This document shows positions 15,066 through 21,794 of a stretch of DNA of 21,794 nucleotides, in pieces. The position numbers were made by a program, and so were the translations under genes. The DNA comes from Clostridia bacterium (lineage in GTDB: Bacteria > Bacillota_A > Clostridia > Christensenellales > Aristaeellaceae): assembly GCA_017397695.1 (NCBI GenBank), contig JAFQIF010000193.1, positions 1-21,794 of the forward strand, written 5' to 3'. A model generated the notes under the pieces. The model was not told where the DNA came from. It searched no databases and worked only from the letters and a program-made list of their open reading frames with translations. Numbering within the stretch: position 1 is the first letter of the stretch; the number at the start of each line of letters is the position of its first letter.

Positions 15066-16439
15066 TCATCTCTGCGTGTGGCTGAGCCAGTGGTCGGACT
15101 GAAGGCGGATATGGAAAAGCAGCGCGCGCAGCGCCCATTCGATCATCATGCCCAGCCAGACGCCCGGAACGCCGAGGCCCAGTGTGATGGTGAGCAGATA
15201 ACCCACGGCAATGCGTCCCGCGAACAGCGCGACGACGGAAACGATGGTAGAATACGTGGCGTCGCCTGCGGCGCGCAGCGCCATGGGCGGCACGTATGCG
15301 CCGCACCAGATGAGCGGAATGCCGACGGACGCGATGGCCAGGCAGGTATAGACGATGGGCAGCGCAGCCTGCGTCGGATGGAAGAGTGAGAGCAGGAGCG
15401 GCAGCACGGGCAGCATGATGAGCACGGTGAGCAGCATAATCAGCCTGCCCACGCGGGAGAGGGAGACGCAGTAACGCCGCGTGAGCTCGTAGCGGGCTGC
15501 GCCGATGCACTGACCGCAGACTGTGCTGGTGAGCGCTGTGAGCGCGTTGCCCGTGCACAGGTACAGGTTGAGCACGGAGGTAGCCACGCCGTGCGCGGCC
15601 AGGTCGGTGGTGGTCAGCCGGGCGAGGAACACCTGTACCAGCAACATGCCGCCCTGAAAGAGTGCGGATTCCGAAGCAATGGGGATTGCCAAGCGGCTGA
15701 TCTCCTTGCTGATCGTTCTGGAAAAATGAAACAGATGGCGTACGCCCACGTGATATTCGTTATGGATTTTCATCAGCCAGACGAGCGCAAGTGCCATGCC
15801 GATCACGCGTGCGGTGATATAGGAAAGGCCCGCGCCGGTAACGCCCAGATGGAAGATATTGATGAACAGGAAGCTGCACACAAAGTGCACGCCGTTGATG
15901 ACGATGGTCAGCATAAGGCTGGACTTGGTATCGCCGAGGCTGCGGAAGGCATTGAATATGGCGTTGAAGACCGAGTAGGGCAGGAAGGAGATCGCAATCA
16001 GACGCATGTAGTGAATGGAATACTCGATGAGCAGCGGCTCCGCATGCGGATAGAGTGAGTGCACCAGCGGATGCGAAAAGGCGAACAGTACGCTGCTGAG
16101 TATCACAGACAGCAAGCCGCACAGCGCAATGGTTTCGCCGATGGCGCAGCGCACGCCGTGCGCATTGCCGCGGCCCTTGGCGCGCGCAATGACGATGGAG
16201 CCGCCGATGGCCACGGCCGTAAAGAGCAGGGAGACCATACCATTGATGGAACCGACCATGTTGGTGGCGGCAATGGCGGCTTCGCCCGTGGAGGAGACCA
16301 TCGCGGTGGAGAGCACATTGATGAAGATGATAAAGAACTGATCGAGCACCAGCGTCAGGTACATGCTCTTGAGCTGGCTGTAGGTGAATTGCTCAGAATT
16401 GAGTGCGCTTTCCAGACGGGATCTTGCTGATTTGATCAT
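15066..16439 (-). CDS. MATE family efflux transporter
   Basis: A 457-residue polytopic membrane protein with about twelve hydrophobic segments in two related halves. GSINGMVSLLFTAVAIGGS in the first half and GQCIGAARYELTRRY in the second are typical of MATE multidrug/sodium antiporters. It would export a cationic or other small molecule. I start at the ATG at 16439 because the predicted promoter places the transcription start near 16494. A longer frame beginning at 16496 would have no leader. The ribosome site AAGGAAAG (16450-16457) is rather far from this ATG. It leads an operon with GNAT, PIG-L and NamZ genes, an unusual partnership. The substrate is unknown. Confidence 0.88.
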   Translation of the reverse strand: MIKSARSRLESALNSEQFTYSQLKSMYLTLVLDQFFIIFINVLSTAMVSSTGEAAIAATNMVGSINGMVSLLFTAVAIGGSIVIARAKGRGNAHGVRCAIGETIALCGLLSVILSSVLFAFSHPLVHSLYPHAEPLLIEYSIHYMRLIAISFLPYSVFNAIFNAFRSLGDTKSSLMLTIVINGVHFVCSFLFINIFHLGVTGAGLSYITARVIGMALALVWLMKIHNEYHVGVRHLFHFSRTISKEISRLAIPIASESALFQGGMLLVQVFLARLTTTDLAAHGVATSVLNLYLCTGNALTALTSTVCGQCIGAARYELTRRYCVSLSRVGRLIMLLTVLIMLPVLPLLLSLFHPTQAALPIVYTCLAIASVGIPLIWCGAYVPPMALRAAGDATYSTIVSVVALFAGRIAVGYLLTITLGLGVPGVWLGMMIEWALRALLFHIRLQSDHWLSHTQR

Positions 16440-16500
16440 GGCTTTGCTGCTTTCCTTGCCCCTTTGGGCGTCAAATGGTAAAGGGTGATCAATCACCTAT

Positions 16501-16529
16501 AGTATAGGACAAGAAACCTAAAGAGACAA
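16501..16529 (-). promoter_or_regulatory. Promoter of the MATE-GNAT-PIG-L-namZ operon
   Basis: On the minus strand TTGTCT (16524-16529) and TATACT (16501-16506) are exactly 17 bases apart. Transcription would begin near 16494, giving a leader of about 55 bases before the MATE ATG. It is back-to-back with the plus-strand promoter at 16549-16577, with only 19 bases between the two -35 boxes, so one bound regulator could control both directions. Confidence 0.65.
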
Positions 16530-16548
16530 GACGAAAGTTGTACACTTC

Positions 16549-16577
16549 TTGACATATTTGGGGCGAAAAACTATAAT
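16549..16577 (+). promoter_or_regulatory. Perfect consensus promoter of the first serine hydrolase
   Basis: TTGACA (16549-16554), 17 bases, then TATAAT (16572-16577): an exact match to the sigma-A/sigma-70 consensus with ideal spacing. The transcript would start about 35 bases before the ATG at 16618. Such a promoter implies strong expression unless repressed. Confidence 0.85.
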
Positions 16578-16617
16578 ACAGGCAAAGTGATGAGCCAATA
16601 TGAAGGAGGAAAATAAG

Positions 16618-17658
16618 ATGCCGATTGAAATCGCCGGATATCCTGAGGAAGCGGGCGTTTCCTCCGCTTCGGTGCTCGCGTTTCTGAATGCGCTGGACGC
16701 GTCGGGCATGGAGCTGCACGCGCTGACTGTGCTGCGCCATGGAAAGCAGGCGCTCTGTGCATCCTTTGCGCCCTACAGCGCACAGGAGCCGCATGTGCTC
16801 TACTCGGTGAGCAAGTCGTTCACCTCGGCGGCGGTCGGATTTGCCGTGGAGGAAGGCCTGCTCTCCTACGACAGCCGCGTGCTGGATATTCTGGCAGATG
16901 ATGCGCCGGAGAATCCGGATGAGTGGCTGAAGACGGTGACGCTGCATCATCTGCTCTGCATGGGCTCCGGCCTTCGCCAGGAGTCGGACAGGATCAGCCA
17001 TATCGCCGGCGAAGGACAGGAGGAGGACTGGGCAAAGGCCGTGCTTGCCTTTGGCTGCGACGCAGAGCCGGGCACATGCTTCCGCTATAACAGCCACGGC
17101 ACATATCTGGTCTCCTGCATGGTGCAGAAGGTGACAGGCATGAACATACGCGATTATCTGATGCCGCGCCTGTTTGAGCCGCTGGGCATCAGCAAGCCGA
17201 AGTGGGAGATGAGCCCGCAGGGTGTATGCTGCGGCGGATGGGGATTGTATCTGTCCTGTGAGGAGCTTTCGCGTTTTGGCCAGTGCCTGCTGGACGGCGG
17301 CATGTGGCAAGGCAGGCAGCTGCTGCCCCGGGCATGGATTGATGCGGCGACGCGCGCGCAGATCGACAATGCGAACCGGACGCCTGCGCCCACGATCGAA
17401 TGGGCGCAGGGATACGGATATCAGTTCTGGCGCTGCACGCAGGATCGTTATCGCGGGGACGGCATGTACGGCCAGCTGCTGATTATCGATCATAAGCGGG
17501 ATATGGTCATCGCGGTAAACGCGCATACGGAGGATATGGCGGCAGAGATGGCGCTGGTTACGGATTACCTCGCGCCCGCAGCAGGCGCCAGACCCGGCAC
17601 CAAAGAGGAACAGCAGATGCTCAAAAAGCGACTGGAGACACTCGCCGTGAAGGCGTAA
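16618..17658 (+). CDS. Serine hydrolase of the beta-lactamase/penicillin-binding fold (class C-like)
   Basis: A 346-residue protein with the active-site elements of this fold: SVSK (Ser63, Lys66) in LYSVSKSFTSAA, YNS (157-159) as the YxN motif, and a GDGMYGQ turn as the third (H/KxG-like) motif. There is no signal peptide or anchor, so it is unlikely to be an exported beta-lactamase or wall enzyme. Members of the family act as esterases, D-amino acid amidases or peptidases. The first ATG (16600) overlaps the ribosome site AAGGAGG (16603-16609), so the ATG at 16618 is used. It is a single-gene unit with its own perfect promoter and a strong terminator. Location between NamZ and NagZ units suggests a role on wall fragments, such as D-Ala or ester removal (inference). 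Confidence 0.85.
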   Translation: MPIEIAGYPEEAGVSSASVLAFLNALDASGMELHALTVLRHGKQALCASFAPYSAQEPHVLYSVSKSFTSAAVGFAVEEGLLSYDSRVLDILADDAPENPDEWLKTVTLHHLLCMGSGLRQESDRISHIAGEGQEEDWAKAVLAFGCDAEPGTCFRYNSHGTYLVSCMVQKVTGMNIRDYLMPRLFEPLGISKPKWEMSPQGVCCGGWGLYLSCEELSRFGQCLLDGGMWQGRQLLPRAWIDAATRAQIDNANRTPAPTIEWAQGYGYQFWRCTQDRYRGDGMYGQLLIIDHKRDMVIAVNAHTEDMAAEMALVTDYLAPAAGARPGTKEEQQMLKKRLETLAVKA

Positions 17659-17664
17659 ATGAAA

Positions 17665-17691
17665 AAAAGGCCGGCGGCAAGCCGGCCTTTT
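17665..17691. terminator. Bidirectional terminator between the serine hydrolase and nagZ
   Basis: AAAAGGCCGGC pairs with GCCGGCCTTTT around GGCAA, a perfect 11-pair stem with A-rich and T-rich edges on both strands. It ends the plus-strand serine hydrolase gene and the convergent minus-strand nagZ gene, whose stop lies 14 bases away. Confidence 0.92.
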
Positions 17692-17704
17692 GATATGGGC
17701 GGGA

Positions 17705-19231
17705 TTAGGCAAGGAGAACGGGGAGCGTGCCGTTGGCCTGCGTCTTTCCGAAGAGAACATCCAGTGCGGCGCGCACGCTTTGCGTTGTGCGCGCATAAAC
17801 ACATACGGCGGGACAATCCTCGCAAAGCAGCTGCGCGCCGTGCGGCAGACCAAGGAAGATGAACGCTGCCCGCTTGCCTTTGGCGAGCGCTTCACGCGCA
17901 GCGGCAAGCTCAGGGCCGTCTTCTTTAAGCGTATGCACGCCGATGACCAGCGTATCGTAGTCGTCGCCAAGCGGCGTGCCGTCCAGCATGGCCCACGGCG
18001 TGCCGAGCGCGTCGCCTGCGATCTGCGCAAAGGGGATGGCGCGCGGATCGGCGTGGGTCAGGCCGAAGGCAAGCTCGCGTACAGGCGCGCCCACGCAGAG
18101 CACGCGGCCGGAAAGCGGCGCTTGAGCCTGCGTCAGCCGGGTGGCGGCACGGCGGCAGGTTTCTGCGTTGAGCTGCGCATGCGCGGCAAAGTCGGGCTGC
18201 ATGTCAAAGCCTTCGGCGTATTTCTGCTTGAAGGCGAGAACACGTGCGACGGCTTCGTCGATGCGCGCCATGGGCAGTTCGCCGCTGAGCGCCGCCTGAT
18301 ACAGCTTTTCCAGGCAATCCTTCTGGGACTGCTGATAACCAGCGCCGCCGGAGCCCAGACAGATGAGGTCCACGCCTGCCTTGATGGCGGCAATGCTGCC
18401 CTCGGCTACGCCGTAGTGATCGGCGATGGCCTTCATGTGCACAGCGTCGGAGATGATGATGCCCTTAAAGCCCAGTTCACCGCGCAGAATACCGCTGAGG
18501 ATAACAGAGGACATGGTAGCAGGCACGCCGCTGTCATCCAGCTTGGGGAAGAGGATGTGCGTGGTCATCAGCGCGTCTGCGCCATCCTGCGCGAAAACCT
18601 CGCGATAAGGCACCAGTTCCACAGCGTCAAGGCGTGCGCGGTCGATGTCTACCGTAGGCAGGAAGTAGTGGGAATCCTCAGCGCTGTCGCCGCAGCCGGG
18701 GAAATGCTTCACACAGGCAATCACGCCGCTTTCCTGCAGGCCCTGCGCCAGCTGCAAGCCATGGCGAGCGGCGAGCTGCGGATCGGAGCCGAAGGTGCGC
18801 GTGCCGACCGCGGGATTTTTCGGGTTGATCAGAATGTCGACTACGGGGCCGAAGCTGAGATTGAAACCTGCGGCGCGCAGCTCGGCGCCCATTGCTCGGC
18901 CAACGCTGCGCGTAAGCACGGGATCGTCGATGGCGCCCAGCGCCATCTGCGAGGGGAACCAGGTGAAATCGCGGGCAAAGCGCATTACACGGCCGCCCTC
19001 GTGGTCCACGCCGATGAGCGGTTTTACGCCGCTGCAGTTGGAAGCGATGATCTCGCGCAGCTGCGCATTGAGCGCGCTGGCGTCGTCAAAGCCGGTGACG
19101 TTGTTGCCGAAATGAATGATGTTGCCGATTTTATAATCGCTGAGTGTCCGAAGCGTATCCTGATCCAGAACGTTTCCTTCCATGCTGTAGAGCACGAGCT
19201 GGCCGATTTTTTCTCTGAGCGTCAGATTCAT
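17705..19231 (-). CDS. nagZ: NagZ-type beta-N-acetylglucosaminidase (glycoside hydrolase family 3)
   Basis: A 508-residue GH3 enzyme that removes terminal GlcNAc from wall fragments. Seen are GVDHEGGRV (74-82) and KHFPGCGDSAEDSHYFLP (175-192), which holds the Asp186-His188 catalytic dyad of NagZ enzymes. SDAVHMKAI (261-269) carries the nucleophile Asp262. After the barrel (to about 340) comes a second domain shorter than in B. subtilis NagZ (642 residues). PGCG replaces the common PGHG. There is no signal peptide, so it acts in the cytoplasm, as in Gram-negatives but unlike secreted B. subtilis NagZ. AGGAGG (19239-19244) is 7 bases before the ATG at 19231; an upstream TTG is too close. Unlike B. 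subtilis, it stands alone and is not co-transcribed with namZ. Confidence 0.93.
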   Translation of the reverse strand: MNLTLREKIGQLVLYSMEGNVLDQDTLRTLSDYKIGNIIHFGNNVTGFDDASALNAQLREIIASNCSGVKPLIGVDHEGGRVMRFARDFTWFPSQMALGAIDDPVLTRSVGRAMGAELRAAGFNLSFGPVVDILINPKNPAVGTRTFGSDPQLAARHGLQLAQGLQESGVIACVKHFPGCGDSAEDSHYFLPTVDIDRARLDAVELVPYREVFAQDGADALMTTHILFPKLDDSGVPATMSSVILSGILRGELGFKGIIISDAVHMKAIADHYGVAEGSIAAIKAGVDLICLGSGGAGYQQSQKDCLEKLYQAALSGELPMARIDEAVARVLAFKQKYAEGFDMQPDFAAHAQLNAETCRRAATRLTQAQAPLSGRVLCVGAPVRELAFGLTHADPRAIPFAQIAGDALGTPWAMLDGTPLGDDYDTLVIGVHTLKEDGPELAAAREALAKGKRAAFIFLGLPHGAQLLCEDCPAVCVYARTTQSVRAALDVLFGKTQANGTLPVLLA

Positions 19232-19320
19232 GGTCAATCCTCCTCATGATGGAACATAGCATACAGTGCGGATTGGAAAACGGGAATTGTGAAAACTCAC
19301 CATGGATAATTATATTGTAT

Positions 19321-19349
19321 TTGACAATTTGCTGTTTTGCAAGTACAGT
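19321..19349 (+). promoter_or_regulatory. Candidate promoter of the second serine hydrolase
   Basis: A perfect TTGACA (19321-19326) is followed after 17 bases by TACAGT (19344-19349), which keeps the critical TA...T of the -10 box. Transcription would start at about 19356, at the likely start codon itself. An alternative is TTGTGA (19287-19292) with TATATT (19311-19316) at 18 bases, giving a leader of about 33 bases. Confidence 0.45.
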
Positions 19350-19355
19350 ATAAGT

Positions 19356-20402
19356 ATGAATATGCAAAAATTGCTGGACAGCCTGCTTCAAAAGGGACTG
19401 GAGCAGGGCTGTTATCCCGGCGCGGTGGCTGCATGCGGCTGCCGCGGGCAGGTATGCGCCATTTCCTACGCTGGAAAAATCTCGCAAGACGGCCCGCTGG
19501 TTGACAGGCATACGCGCTATGACATGGCGTCCCTCTCGAAGGTGCTCTCTCCTACGATGGTTGCACTGCGCGCCATCGAGCAGGGAGAACTGACGCTCTA
19601 CGATACGCTGGGCATGCATCTGGACAATGTGCCCGAGGACAAGCGCGAAATCACCGTCCGCCAGCTGATGACGCACAGCGCGGGCTTTGAGCCGGCTTTC
19701 TGGCTGAGCGAGGAGACCGAAACGCCGGAGGGTGCGCTGGATGCACTGATGGCCCATCCGCTGGCCTATCAGCCCGGTACGGATGTGCGCTACAGCTGCA
19801 TGGGCTATATCACGCTGGGCAAGCTGCTGGAAAAGCTGTATGGTCAGCCGCTTGATGCGCTTGCTGCCGAGCGCGTGTTCGCGCCGCTGGGCATGACGCA
19901 TACGGGTTACTGCCCGACGGGAGATAACATTGCCGCCACCGAAGTGGACAAGGAAACCGGCGTCGCCTGGCAAGGCATCGTGCATGATGAAAACGCACGT
20001 TTCCTGCGCGGCGTATCGGCCAATGCCGGCGTTTTTTCCTGCATTGATGACATGATCGCTTTTGCAAAGATGCTTTCCTGCGGCGGAGAAGGGCTTCTTT
20101 CGCCGGCAACGCTGGCTGCGGCGACCCGATGCTGGGCCGAAACGGATGATGTGCGCAGGGGGCTGGGGTTCCATCTGGCGGGCACGCCCTGCAATTACAT
20201 GGGCGAATTGTTCCCGGCGTGCTCATTTGGGCATACGGGCTTTACCGGTACATCGCTTGCGGTGGATCCCGCGACGGGCTTTTATGTGATCCTGCTGGCC
20301 AATCGTGTGCATCCGACCAGAGAAAACCTGCGCCTGATGCGCTTCAGGCGCACGCTGCATAATCAGCTGTATGCTGAATACGCAAGGTTAGGACGTATTT
20401 GA
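19356..20402 (+). CDS. AmlB/YbbE-like serine hydrolase (beta-lactamase fold)
   Basis: A 348-residue protein with SLSK (Ser59, Lys62) in DMASLSKVLSP, YSC (146-148) where YSN or YSD is usual, and HTG (293-295) in FGHTGFTGTSLAVDP. The last segment is characteristic of the YbbE/AmlB group encoded beside nagZ and namZ in B. subtilis. It has no signal peptide. Starts at 19356 or 19362 fit the domain; an upstream ATG at 19302 adds residues foreign to the family. None of these has a recognisable ribosome site, unlike every neighbour. It is divergent from nagZ, so the two may share control. Its role in muropeptide processing is inferred; the chemistry (esterase, amidase or peptidase) is open. Confidence 0.85.
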   Translation: MNMQKLLDSLLQKGLEQGCYPGAVAACGCRGQVCAISYAGKISQDGPLVDRHTRYDMASLSKVLSPTMVALRAIEQGELTLYDTLGMHLDNVPEDKREITVRQLMTHSAGFEPAFWLSEETETPEGALDALMAHPLAYQPGTDVRYSCMGYITLGKLLEKLYGQPLDALAAERVFAPLGMTHTGYCPTGDNIAATEVDKETGVAWQGIVHDENARFLRGVSANAGVFSCIDDMIAFAKMLSCGGEGLLSPATLAAATRCWAETDDVRRGLGFHLAGTPCNYMGELFPACSFGHTGFTGTSLAVDPATGFYVILLANRVHPTRENLRLMRFRRTLHNQLYAEYARLGRI

Positions 20403-20443
20403 TGATGAATTGTTAAATATTTTGTTGACTTTTCTTGCAGAGG

Positions 20444-20474
20444 TTGACAGGATGCTGAAATGTGTTATTATAAT
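20444..20474 (+). promoter_or_regulatory. Promoter of the LplB-type transporter operon
   Basis: A perfect TTGACA (20444-20449) lies upstream of the AT-rich run TTATTATAAT. TATTAT (20466-20471) gives 16-base spacing and TATAAT (20469-20474) gives 19. The leader before the ATG at 20575 is about 95 bases, longer than for other genes here, leaving room for regulation. Confidence 0.6.
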
Positions 20475-20522
20475 TTGTACAATGTATTCAATCGAGTGCG
20501 CGTGCAAGTTTGAAAAACGACA

Positions 20523-20539
20523 AAACAGATATCCTGTTT
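20523..20539. repeat. Inverted repeat in the leader of the sugar permease operon
   Basis: AAACAG (20523-20528) and CTGTTT (20534-20539) are perfect inverted copies around ATATC, and GATATC at the centre is itself palindromic. It lies downstream of the predicted transcription start and about 35 bases before the ATG, where a repressor would block transcription. Function is inferred from symmetry and position. Confidence 0.35.
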
Positions 20540-20574
20540 ATTCAAGCGACACCAGGATTTAAGGAGGCGGGGCC

Positions 20575-21561
20575 ATGAACCAGACGGACAAGTCCACGTT
20601 GCTACAACCCAAAAAGAAGAGCAAGCTGACTCTGGATGATATCCAGCTTTTCCTGCTTTCTCTTCCGACGACGATCTGGTTTATCATGTTCTGCTATGTG
20701 CCGATGTTTGGTATCCTGATCGCGTTCAAAAAGTATAAGGTTGCTCCTGGCAAAGGTTTTCTGTGGTCTCTTGTTTACAACAGCAAATGGTGCGGATTGG
20801 ATAACTTCAAGTTCCTGTTCTCATCGAACATGAAGACAACCGTTGCAATGTTCCGCAACACAATCGGCTACAATATTGTCTTCATCGTGCTGGGCATTGT
20901 GATCCCGGTTGCGCTGGCGATCATCATTTCCCATCTGTATTCCAAACGGCTGGCAAAGGTCTGTCAGACGCTGATCTTTCTGCCTCACTTCCTTTCCTGG
21001 GTTGTTGTCGGCTATTTCGTTTACGCGTTCCTGGCCACGAAGGAAGGTCTGGTCAACAACATTCTCCTCAATCTGGGTATGGAGCCGGTTAAATGGTATC
21101 AGAAAGAGGGTCTTCCCTTTTGGCCGTATTTCCTAATCTTCCTGAATGTCTGGAAGAATGTCGGCTACAACATGATCGTCTACATGGCTTCTATCAACGG
21201 CATTGACGGTTCGCTGTACGAGGCGGCGGTGATCGACGGCGCCAGCAAGCACCAGCAGACCAAGTACATCACCATCCCGCTGCTCAAGCCGGTCATCATC
21301 ATCATGTTCATCATGGCGGTCGGCAGAATCTTCAATTCGGACTTCGGTTTGTTCTACAGGACGACCCGTAATTCCGCTGCGCTGTACAATTCGTTTGTCA
21401 CGCTGGACGTTTACGTGTACAACTCTTTGTTCAATTCCACGATCCCGACCTATGGTTACGCCTCCGCTGCGGGATTCATGCAGTCCGTGTTCGGCTGTAT
21501 CACGCTGATTACAGCGAATGCGATCGTGAGCAAGTTTGACAAAGAGAGCGCATTCTTCTAA
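20575..21561 (+). CDS. lplB: LplB-type sugar ABC transporter permease
   Basis: A 328-residue membrane permease of the MalF-like LplB group, which imports complex or oligomeric sugars in Firmicutes. A basic cytoplasmic tail (1-20) is followed by six hydrophobic segments. YVPMFGILIAFKKYK (about 42-56) and WCGLDNFKFLF are family hallmarks. The EAA loop EAAVIDGASKHQQTKYITIP is followed by the terminal helices. It pairs with the permease that begins 16 bases downstream; the binding protein should follow beyond the window. AAGGAGG (20561-20567) sets the start. The ATPase is usually encoded elsewhere for this group. The sugar is unknown; nearby wall-sugar enzymes make a wall saccharide one possibility. 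Confidence 0.92.
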   Translation: MNQTDKSTLLQPKKKSKLTLDDIQLFLLSLPTTIWFIMFCYVPMFGILIAFKKYKVAPGKGFLWSLVYNSKWCGLDNFKFLFSSNMKTTVAMFRNTIGYNIVFIVLGIVIPVALAIIISHLYSKRLAKVCQTLIFLPHFLSWVVVGYFVYAFLATKEGLVNNILLNLGMEPVKWYQKEGLPFWPYFLIFLNVWKNVGYNMIVYMASINGIDGSLYEAAVIDGASKHQQTKYITIPLLKPVIIIMFIMAVGRIFNSDFGLFYRTTRNSAALYNSFVTLDVYVYNSLFNSTIPTYGYASAAGFMQSVFGCITLITANAIVSKFDKESAFF

Positions 21562-21577
21562 GAAGGGAGGAAATACG

Positions 21578-21794
21578 ATGGCCATCTTCAAGAAAAAAGA
21601 AGCGGAAGCCTATAACGAGCTGGATGCTAAGAAGAATGCTTCCAATGTGTCCGACGGCATGCTTCGCTTCAACCGCGTATCTCCGCTTTCCAATGCGCTT
21701 TACTCCGTGCTGTTTATTCTGATCGCAGCAGTCTGCGTAATGCCGGTGCTGTTCGTCATCATCATTTCCTTTACGTCTGAGCAGTCCATCGGAC
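21578..21794 (+). CDS. Second sugar ABC transporter permease (LplC/YtcP-like, N-terminal part)
   Basis: The first 72 codons are present and the frame runs off the right edge. A charged, Lys/Glu-rich cytoplasmic tail of about 40 residues contains RFNRVSPLSNALYSVLFILI, leading into a first membrane helix and VMPVLFVIIISFTSEQSI. This layout matches the MalG-like partner of LplB. It follows the first permease by 16 bases with GGGAGG (21565-21570) 7 bases before the ATG, so the two are co-transcribed. Confidence 0.85.
   Translation, partial: MAIFKKKEAEAYNELDAKKNASNVSDGMLRFNRVSPLSNALYSVLFILIAAVCVMPVLFVIIISFTSEQSIG

Noticed and set aside
16440..16496. 19-residue N-terminal extension of the MATE transporter
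   Set aside because: The predicted transcription start lies at about 16494, so the extended ATG would have no leader; the added residues are not MATE-like.
16618..17658. Antibiotic-resistance beta-lactamase
   Set aside because: The fold is right, but there is no export signal and the third motif is GDG-like rather than KTG; context favours a metabolic hydrolase.
17690..19249. 519-codon open frame antisense to nagZ
   Set aside because: NagZ has all GH3 motifs on the other strand; the antisense frame begins inside a terminator region and shows no family features.

Overview
The window looks like a GC-rich member of the Clostridia (Firmicutes), probably a gut or rumen anaerobe. The support is AGGAGG-type ribosome binding sites before almost every gene, sigma-A-type promoters, Firmicute-style ABC importers (OppABCDF, LplB-type), and a set of genes matching the Bacillus subtilis ybbC-ybbD-ybbE (namZ-nagZ-amlB) muropeptide group. 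I cannot name the genus. No RNA genes, insertion sequences, phage genes or CRISPR arrays were seen.

Layout. (1) 1-279, minus strand: 5' end of a YtfQ-like sugar-binding protein gene. (2) 600-1976: a transglutaminase-like cysteine hydrolase-fold protein. (3) 2165-8616: a complete five-gene peptide ABC importer, oppA-B-C-D-F. A large two-tier stem-loop follows oppA and a strong terminator follows oppF. (4) 8676-12129: alanine racemase, an M20 amidohydrolase and an S66 L,D-carboxypeptidase, closed by a bidirectional terminator. (5) 16439-12207, minus strand: an operon of a MATE transporter, a tandem-GNAT acetyltransferase, a PIG-L/LmbE deacetylase-fold protein and NamZ. (6) 16618-17658: a serine beta-lactamase-fold hydrolase, divergent from the MATE operon and driven by a perfect consensus promoter. 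(7) 19231-17705, minus strand: NagZ. (8) 19356-20402: a second, AmlB/YbbE-like serine hydrolase. (9) 20575 to the end: an LplB-type sugar permease and the start of its partner permease.

How the genes fit together. Families 3 to 8 fit peptidoglycan fragment salvage. An Opp-type importer could bring in wall peptides or muropeptides. NamZ (exo-muramidase family) and NagZ (exo-glucosaminidase) could take the glycan apart. The L,D-carboxypeptidase releases D-Ala from tetrapeptides and Alr converts D-Ala to L-Ala. The M20 enzyme, deacetylase-fold protein, tandem GNAT and serine hydrolases would trim or re-modify products. None of the enzymes in this set shows a signal peptide, which suggests processing inside the cell rather than outside as in B. 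subtilis. This is inference from family and context.

The most unusual single item is OppC (5189-6625). It carries an extra extracytoplasmic segment of about 137 residues, including what looks like a bacterial SH3 (SH3b) domain, a wall-associated fold, placed in the loop after its first membrane helix. Its partner OppD has lost all four C-terminal cysteines that normally hold an iron-sulfur cluster, and its binding protein lacks a lipobox. Together these suggest a divergent peptide importer adapted to wall-derived substrates.
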